A DNA stretch of 10,294 nucleotides from CAXBCP01 sp963974055. GTDB lineage: Bacteria; Pseudomonadota; Alphaproteobacteria; MPNO01; UBA830. Within the stretch, counting starts at the first letter, position 1. Every line of letters begins with the position of its first letter. The notes under the pieces are model-generated. The model was not told the DNA's origin, ran no database searches, and saw only the letters and a program-made list of their open reading frames with translations. Position numbers and translations under genes: made by a program. Below, piece by piece: positions 6,947 through 10,294 of the stretch. Location of the stretch: contig CAXBCP010000067.1 of NCBI GenBank assembly GCA_963974055.1, forward strand, positions 1 to 10,294. The letters are read 5' to 3'.

Positions 6947-7070
6947 CTGTAAACCATAGATATATTCTTGTCCCGGATTCTGAATTGCCTAGGGTCCCTC
7001 CCGTGGCGTCACCGGCAACGGATACGCGGCGCTTCCACGGCAACAGGTCTTGAATAACAGGGGTTTGGCG

Positions 7071-7454
7071 ATGAAGAATATTTCAGGTGCATTCGTTCGG
7101 GTGGCATTGCTGTTCGCCCTGGTCGGTATGGGGCTCGGCCTCTACATGGCGATGTCGGGCGATCATGCGCAACGCCCGGCACATGCGCATATCAATCTCC
7201 TCGGCTGGGTCAGCATGATGCTCTACGGCCTGTTCTACAAATGCTTCGGCGACGCGGGGCGCACCAGGCTCGCCCTGTCACAGTTCTGGATCTCGACAAT
7301 CGGCGTCGTCGTAATGAATACGGGCATTTTCCTCATCTATGCCGGCATGCCGAAAGCCGAACCGGCTGCCGCGATCGGCTCGCTCCTCGTCATCGCGGGA
7401 CTGATCCTGTTCGCGCTGATCGCCCTGCGCGCGACGGCGGACCGTACCGCCTGA
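7071..7454 (+). CDS. Small four-helix membrane protein with an HAH motif
   Basis: The product is 127 residues, starting at ATG 7071 with AGGGG about 10 nt upstream. Four hydrophobic segments are visible at about 8-28, 42-57, 71-91 and 99-119. Between helices 1 and 2 lies A-H38-A-H40-I-N-L-L-G-W, followed by M-L-Y-G-L-F-Y-K. Paired histidines just before a 'LLGW' helix recall heme-copper oxidase or NnrS-type membrane proteins, and small stand-alone proteins of this kind occur in alphaproteobacteria. I cannot assign a function; haem or metal binding by the two His is a guess. It is divergent from lysR, with the palindrome in the shared 149-bp gap, so it may be a LysR target. The gene appears intact, but rearranged fragments begin only 14 nt after its stop. 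Confidence 0.78.
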   Translation: MKNISGAFVRVALLFALVGMGLGLYMAMSGDHAQRPAHAHINLLGWVSMMLYGLFYKCFGDAGRTRLALSQFWISTIGVVVMNTGIFLIYAGMPKAEPAAAIGSLLVIAGLILFALIALRATADRTA

Positions 7455-7468
7455 CGACGCGTTTCCGC

Positions 7469-7559
7469 CGGCGGCGTTTTCGTCCGTCCACGCCGACAGC
7501 GGATAGCCGTGCCACGGGGCCTTGAGATCGAGATCGGGCAGGCCGAGCGCGGCCCAGCG
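7469..7559 (-). pseudogene. Internal fragment of a ubiD-like decarboxylase gene
   Basis: These 91 bp match 8796-8886 at 90 of 91 positions. Read on the minus strand they encode the near-C-terminal part of the UbiD-like protein (RWAALGLPDLDLKAPWHGYP and on), with no start, no stop and no flanking homology. The right end coincides with an 8-bp GCCCAGCG, which is also the left end of a metE-like fragment on the opposite strand. The left end lies 14 nt after the stop of the small membrane protein gene. This is a non-functional scrap left by recombination. Confidence 0.85.
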
Positions 7560-7735
7560 CATCGGCCGCTTCGCCGACGCCGTCGGGTGCGAACGCGTCA
7601 TCGCCGGCACCGATTGCGGCTTCGGCACCTTCGCCGGGACCGGCCATGTGTATACTTCGGTGGTGTGGGCCAAATTCGCCGCCCTGGCCGAAGGCGCGGC
7701 GATCGCATCGGACAAACTGCGGGGCTGATTCCGCC
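7552..7735 (+). pseudogene. 3' end of a second MetE-like gene
   Basis: Positions 7552-7728 align without gaps to 4921-5097, the last 177 nt of the MetE-like gene, with 13 mismatches by my count. The similarity runs on through seven bases after the stop (TTCCGCC). It encodes residues 332-389 of that protein, including the zinc-ligand Cys of GTDCGFG, and ends at a natural TGA (7726-7728). Eleven codons differ, eight of them silently. That pattern suggests this was once a working paralogue, not a fresh copy of the neighbour. There is no start codon context or ribosome site, so it should not make a useful product. Confidence 0.88.
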
Positions 7736-7768
7736 CGCTTTGCGCGGCCCCTGTCTAAGGCAAGTGCC

Positions 7769-8488
7769 TCAGGCGGGATGCCGTTGCCGCCGGCTGCGCC
7801 GCGCGAGGCCGAGACCGGCAAGACCGAGGCCGAGCACGGCCAGCGTGCCGGGTTCGGGAACTGCTGCCGCGGCCTCCAGTGTTTCGAGACTGAATACCAG
7901 GCTGTTCAGATCGGCTTCCAGGTCAGAGGGATCGTAAAACTCCAATACGCCATAGATGCTGTCAAATCCCGACAGAGAGATCGGATTCGGGAGAGAATCA
8001 TTGGGCAGCGCCGTCTCCATGCTATCCGTCAAAGAAAGGAGGATGCCGCCCAGATCGAGACCGCCAACCGACGCACCGGTTACGGCTGCCGACCCCGCTA
8101 AATGGCCGGCATTGATGAATGCGGCAAGGCCGACACCATCGTATCCCCCGGCGTTATCGGCCGTATCGGCAGTACCGTTTGTCGCCGAGGCGGCGTATCC
8201 GCCTATATCAACGCTGATCGACGCCAACGCCCCCGGGAAGAAGCCGAATATCGGTCCCCCATCCGCATCGGGGACAGAGGTATCGACCACGAAGCTGCCG
8301 GTAACGTTCTGTCCGAAGGAAAACGTGCCCGCGAGCGGCGAACCGGTCAGGTCCGTTGCGACCGTCCCGCTGAAACTGTAGCTGATAAGCGCCGCGTGAG
8401 ACGGAGAAACAGACCCGGCAAAAACAATCGAAAATACGGCAAAGACGGGGAGGAAACAGTTCCTCAGCGAAAACAAAACCCTATGCAT
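7769..8488 (-). CDS. PEP-CTERM sorting-domain exported protein
   Basis: The product is 239 residues, with GGAGTGG about 8 nt before the ATG. An N-terminal signal peptide covers about residues 1-32 (hydrophobic core, S-H-A cleavage site). The body is rich in Gly, Ala, Ser, Asp and Thr and poor in Cys and Lys, as in exported beta-rich surface proteins. The C-terminus is a full PEP-CTERM signal: V-P211-E-P213-G-T, a hydrophobic helix (about 216-229) and an Arg-rich tail (RRSRRQRHPA). Such proteins are processed by exosortase (EpsH/XrtA-type) at the inner membrane and often take part in exopolysaccharide or floc formation. No exosortase gene is in the window. The central domain is not one I recognise. 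It is preceded by a near-consensus sigma-54 promoter and appears to be a single-gene unit. Confidence 0.92.
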   Translation of the reverse strand: MHRVLFSLRNCFLPVFAVFSIVFAGSVSPSHAALISYSFSGTVATDLTGSPLAGTFSFGQNVTGSFVVDTSVPDADGGPIFGFFPGALASISVDIGGYAASATNGTADTADNAGGYDGVGLAAFINAGHLAGSAAVTGASVGGLDLGGILLSLTDSMETALPNDSLPNPISLSGFDSIYGVLEFYDPSDLEADLNSLVFSLETLEAAAAVPEPGTLAVLGLGLAGLGLARRSRRQRHPA

Positions 8489-8534
8489 GACACCACTCCC
8501 AATACGAATCCAAATATTCTTTTCCTGCCTATAC

Positions 8535-8552
8535 TAGCAACATTCATGCCAA
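8535..8552 (-). promoter_or_regulatory. Sigma-54 (-24/-12) promoter of the PEP-CTERM gene
   Basis: On the minus strand TTGGCATG (8552-8545), four bases, then TTGCT (8540-8536). The consensus is YTGGCACG-N4-TTGCW, so there is one mismatch (T for C). The invariant GG (8550-8549) and GC (8538-8537) are exactly ten bases apart. Predicted transcription start is about 8525, leaving a 5' leader of about 36 nt before the ATG at 8488. PEP-CTERM genes under RpoN and the PrsK/PrsR two-component system are known in other proteobacteria. Confidence 0.7.
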
Positions 8553-8629
8553 GTACATCAAACCATTGAAAACAACACTTTAGTCGCCCGGCGCGGAGGT
8601 CCGAAATCGAAAGCGTAAAACCCACCGAC

Positions 8630-8646
8630 GGTAAACAAGGTTAACC
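8630..8646. promoter_or_regulatory. Inverted repeat, possible enhancer site for the sigma-54 promoter
   Basis: GGTAAAC (8630-8636), AAG, GTTAACC (8640-8646): an imperfect dyad with six of seven positions paired. Its centre is about 113 bp upstream of the predicted start of the PEP-CTERM transcript, the usual distance for a sigma-54 activator site. Only one copy is visible. The assignment rests on position and symmetry alone. Confidence 0.3.
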
Positions 8647-8706
8647 GCGGGAGAATACAGGAAGTCCGGGTGCGGATAGAAACGCCCGCAACCGGCTGCC
8701 CGATTT

Positions 8707-8940
8707 CTATTCGCCCGCGCCGCCCGTCGGATTTCGCAGGCCGACCAGTTTCTCTCCCGTTTCGAAATAGCGCCCGGTGACGGCAAGCTCGGCCTCGGCG
8801 GCGTTTTCGTCCGTCCACGCCGACAGCGGATAGCCGTGCCACGGGGTCTTGAGATCGAGATCGGGCAGGCCGAGCGCGGCCCAGCGTTCCCGCGCCGCCG
8901 TCATGTATTCCGCGCGCGGCGGCGCCCACTGGGGCGACAA
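8707..8940 (-). pseudogene. 3' fragment of a UbiD-family decarboxylase gene
   Basis: The minus-strand frame encodes about 77 C-terminal residues ending at TAG (8709-8707). Features are P-W-H-G-Y-P-L-S-A-W, then A-E-L-A-V-T-G-R-Y-F-E-T-G-E-K-L. This W-x-GY ... G-x-Y-x-x-TGEK tail is typical of UbiD-type decarboxylases, which use prenylated FMN to decarboxylate aromatic and unsaturated acids. The frame is closed by TGA just upstream of 8940, and the catalytic domains are absent, so it is a remnant. The stretch 8719-8789 repeats at the right edge (69 of 71 identical) and 8796-8886 repeats at 7469-7559 (90 of 91). The family name rests on the C-terminal pattern only. Confidence 0.75.
8719..8789 (-). 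repeat. Direct repeat (copy 1) of a ubiD 3' end
   Basis: This pairs with 10224-10294 in the same orientation, with two mismatches in 71 bp. Similarity breaks exactly at the last Gly codon of the right-hand gene: that copy then has TGA, while this copy continues for Ala-Gly-Glu before its stop. The right-hand repeat is cut by the window edge, so the true repeat may extend to about 8940. Confidence 0.9.
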
Positions 8941-8949
8941 TCATTCCCG

Positions 8950-9498
8950 TCATCGCGGCAGGACAGGGTTCAGGCCGATAACCCGCCTCATGGGCCGCCT
9001 GATGAATTTCAGCCCGCTATCGCCGAATTTCTCGTCGAAAAATTTTTTGGCATCGGCTTCGGTATTCCGTACCTCGATCCGGAAATACCCGCCTTTGTGT
9101 TTGTTTACGATGTTCCCGATATAGGCCGCCTCGCCCGGCTTCACCTCGAATTCGTACCTGGGGTTATGCGGCTCGAACAGGTAGTCCACGTTGATCGTCC
9201 TGAACATCAGAAAGTGATATTTCCCAGGAGCGGCGGGTACTGCAAAGTTACGATCAAGTTTGCCATTTACCCAGAACCCCTGTCTCGGAGAGGGCGGATC
9301 GAACCTGTTGAAGTACACCGCCAAGGCACCGGGAGCGAAGAGACCCATGGGAGGGTCCGAAAAAGCCTGAAGGATAACGAGGGACTTGCCCGCCGGAATC
9401 TCCTTCGTCGTATTTACGGTGTAGTTTTTCCCGCATGAGGCGACGAGAAATGCGATCGATAACACGGCCGCTTTTGCCAGATAGCTAGACGCCTTCAT
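8950..9498 (-). CDS. Lipoprotein of unknown function
   Basis: The product is 182 residues, with GAGGAG about 8 nt before the ATG at 9498. A type II signal peptide is visible: K9, a hydrophobic core, then V-A-S-C22, with Cys22 as the lipidated residue, so the mature protein is membrane-anchored. The mature part looks like a compact beta protein (alternating hydrophobic residues, a P-G-K-Y-H-F-L-M-F-R strand and a V-K-P-G-E-A-A-Y-I-G turn) and ends in a basic helical tail. This layout recalls DUF2846-like lipoproteins, but I cannot confirm it. It starts 11 nt after the preceding lipoprotein gene and is surely co-transcribed with it. It ends about 10 nt from a ubiD gene fragment. Base composition is lower in GC than the catabolic genes. 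Confidence 0.85.
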   Translation of the reverse strand: MKASSYLAKAAVLSIAFLVASCGKNYTVNTTKEIPAGKSLVILQAFSDPPMGLFAPGALAVYFNRFDPPSPRQGFWVNGKLDRNFAVPAAPGKYHFLMFRTINVDYLFEPHNPRYEFEVKPGEAAYIGNIVNKHKGGYFRIEVRNTEADAKKFFDEKFGDSGLKFIRRPMRRVIGLNPVLPR

Positions 9499-9509
9499 AT
9501 TCAATCTCC

Positions 9510-10208
9510 TCACTTTATGCCTGAACCGATCCGGGCGCCGGCTTGAGCCCCTGAAATAATGGCATTCATCATGCTGCTGCTCATCGGTGGCGTAGCCGGC
9601 GGCACGGTTGCCCTGTCCTTTCGGAAAGCAGCTCTGTATTCGAGATGATATCTGACAAGATCGAGGAAGAGACGATCGAGTTCGCTGATCCGCCCGAATT
9701 CCCGGGCGAACGCAGCGACACGGTCATCCGGAATGCCAGCGACCTCGAACGACGTGGCCGCCGCAAGCAGTTTTTTCAGATCATCGTCGGAAAAATCCAT
9801 CGACCGGAGCGTATTCAGCCGGGCCTTCCGTCTCTCCAGAATCCAGCTTCTTGCTGACGACAGAACGATTCCACTTTTCCGGAAATCCGCAAACGCCGTG
9901 AGTTCGGACAGCGCCGCCTCGTAGTAAATACGTTCGGCTCCGGAAACCCCCGACGGCCCCGATACCCCGGAAACACCAATAGCCGCCGAAGCCGAACCCG
10001 AGCCCTTTTTATCGGGTTTGGCAATCCCCAACACTTTTTCGTACCGGTCCGCACGGTCGGCCCAGGCGCCTTTATACTCACCCTGTACTGCCTGAACCTG
10101 CTTGTAGCTGTCCCATCTCGACGCACAGCCCTGCAAGACCAGCAATGCTGCGAGGACGATCACTGAAGGCACAACAGCAGGTCTGGTACTTGAAAAAATC
10201 ATGCTCAT
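9510..10208 (-). CDS. Lipoprotein with a short collagen-like Gly-X-Ser repeat
   Basis: The product is 232 residues from ATG 10208, preceded by GGAGAGG. ATG 10202 is equally possible. A lipobox L-Q-G-C28 follows a hydrophobic segment (12-25). After a Lys/Gly/Ser-rich linker comes G-V-S-G-V-S-G-P-S-G-V-S-G (residues 78-90), four Gly-X-Ser triplets. The remainder is mostly charged helix, with a Gly/Ala-rich end (GAQAGARIGSGIK). I do not recognise a family; a periplasmic or surface structural role is a guess. The ubiD-like gene upstream ends 12 nt before this start, so the lipoprotein pair probably rides on that transcript. GC content is low for the window (30 of 60 at 9601-9660, against 47 of 60 at 4921-4980). 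Confidence 0.83.
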   Translation of the reverse strand: MSMIFSSTRPAVVPSVIVLAALLVLQGCASRWDSYKQVQAVQGEYKGAWADRADRYEKVLGIAKPDKKGSGSASAAIGVSGVSGPSGVSGAERIYYEAALSELTAFADFRKSGIVLSSARSWILERRKARLNTLRSMDFSDDDLKKLLAAATSFEVAGIPDDRVAAFAREFGRISELDRLFLDLVRYHLEYRAAFRKDRATVPPATPPMSSSMMNAIISGAQAGARIGSGIK

Positions 10209-10220
10209 GCTCCTCTCCAA

Positions 10221-10294
10221 TCAGCCGCCCGTCGGCTTGCGCAGGCCGACCAGTTTCTCTCCCGTTTCGAAATAGCGCCCGGTGACGGCAAGCT
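10221..10294 (-). CDS. UbiD-family decarboxylase, C-terminal end only (runs off the right edge)
   Basis: The last 24 codons of a leftward gene end at TGA (10223-10221): L-A-V-T-G-R-Y-F-E-T-G-E-K-L-V-G-L-R-K-P-T-G-G. The sequence is the same C-terminal tail as the fragment at 8707-8940 but with Lys for Asn and a stop three codons earlier. The frame is open to the window edge, so this may be the intact gene, which the window cannot show. It lies 12 nt upstream of the lipoprotein pair. UbiD-type decarboxylation of an aromatic or unsaturated acid would suit the catabolic genes at the left; this is inference. Confidence 0.68.
   Translation of the reverse strand, partial: LAVTGRYFETGEKLVGLRKPTGG
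10224..10294 (-). repeat. Direct repeat (copy 2) of a ubiD 3' end
   Basis: This is the partner of 8719-8789 (69 of 71 identical, same orientation). The two copies bracket the low-GC lipoprotein pair, with about 1.43 kb between them. The far end lies beyond the window. Confidence 0.9.

Larger units (their letters stand above)
8489..8706. other. AT-rich spacer upstream of the PEP-CTERM gene
   Basis: This is a non-coding stretch. Its part nearest the gene is strikingly AT-rich (22 of 60 bases G+C at 8521-8580 by hand count), while the rest is near the window average. It holds the sigma-54 promoter and the dyad listed separately. I see no other gene or hairpin in it. Confidence 0.6.

Noticed and set aside
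7736..7790. Short inverted sequences (GGCA/TGCC, GCCT/AGGC) as a terminator
   Set aside because: Arms of only four bases, no T-run, and partly inside the PEP-CTERM coding end.
7509..7937. 142-codon plus-strand ORF over the rearranged region
   Set aside because: It runs across the antisense ubiD scrap, the metE scrap in the wrong frame, and the 3' end of the PEP-CTERM gene, so it is not a real product.
8558..8953. 131-codon minus-strand ORF beginning MTGMIVAPVG
   Set aside because: It overlaps the ubiD fragment in a different frame and has no family-like sequence. It is a shadow of the remnant.
1..10294. CRISPR arrays, tRNA, rRNA, transposase or integrase genes
   Set aside because: I looked for regular short repeats, cloverleaf-like sequence and recombinase motifs and found none. 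The only repeats are the ubiD and metE gene pieces.

Overview
The window reads as high-GC proteobacterial DNA, most likely from an alphaproteobacterium, possibly a free-living Rhodospirillales-like lineage. This rests on codon and base use, the mix of LLM flavoenzymes, MetE-like proteins, cupins and a UbiD-type decarboxylase, and a PEP-CTERM protein. The taxonomy is inference. Two halves differ in character: an orderly catabolic gene cluster (1-7454) and a rearranged, repeat-rich accessory stretch (7455-10294).

Left half. A leftward operon contains, in transcription order, an AhpD-like protein (2169-3275), an LLM-class flavin monooxygenase (1094-2161), a carboxymuconolactone-decarboxylase-fold protein (532-1074) and a cupin that runs off the left edge (1-490). 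The first gene is the main discovery. It looks like two ORFs (ending at 2538 and 2169), but they share one frame and are separated only by a TGA at 2538-2540. That TGA sits exactly at the second position of the AhpD CxxC...H redox motif (C-A-Y-U-T-T-S-H), and a compact hairpin follows it at the spacing of a bacterial SECIS. I annotate one 368-residue selenoprotein with Sec246. Divergent from it, a second cupin (3395-3913) and a single-domain MetE-like zinc methyltransferase (3928-5097) form a rightward pair. Then come a leftward BASS-type transporter (5120-5977) downstream of its LysR regulator (6025-6921), and a small four-helix membrane protein (7071-7454) divergent from lysR, with a perfect palindrome next to the lysR start.

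Right half. This stretch carries pieces of two catabolic genes. A fragment of a ubiD-like gene (7469-7559, minus) is fused at an 8-bp microhomology to the 3' end of a second metE-like gene (7552-7735, plus). A leftward PEP-CTERM protein gene (7769-8488) follows, with a near-consensus sigma-54 promoter (8535-8552). Next is a longer ubiD 3' fragment (8707-8940), then two leftward lipoprotein genes (8950-9498 and 9510-10208) of visibly lower GC. At the right edge is the 3' end of another ubiD-like gene (10221-10294) that repeats the 8719-8789 sequence almost exactly. The lipoprotein pair is therefore bracketed by direct repeats of a ubiD 3' end.

How the genes may work together (inference): flavin monooxygenase, thiol/selenol AhpD-like protein, CMD-fold protein, cupins, MetE-like methyl (alkyl) transferase, BASS importer, LysR regulator and UbiD decarboxylase together suggest uptake and breakdown of an organic acid or aromatic compound. 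The substrate cannot be read from the sequence. No selA, selB, selC or selD gene is in the window; they would have to be elsewhere in the genome.
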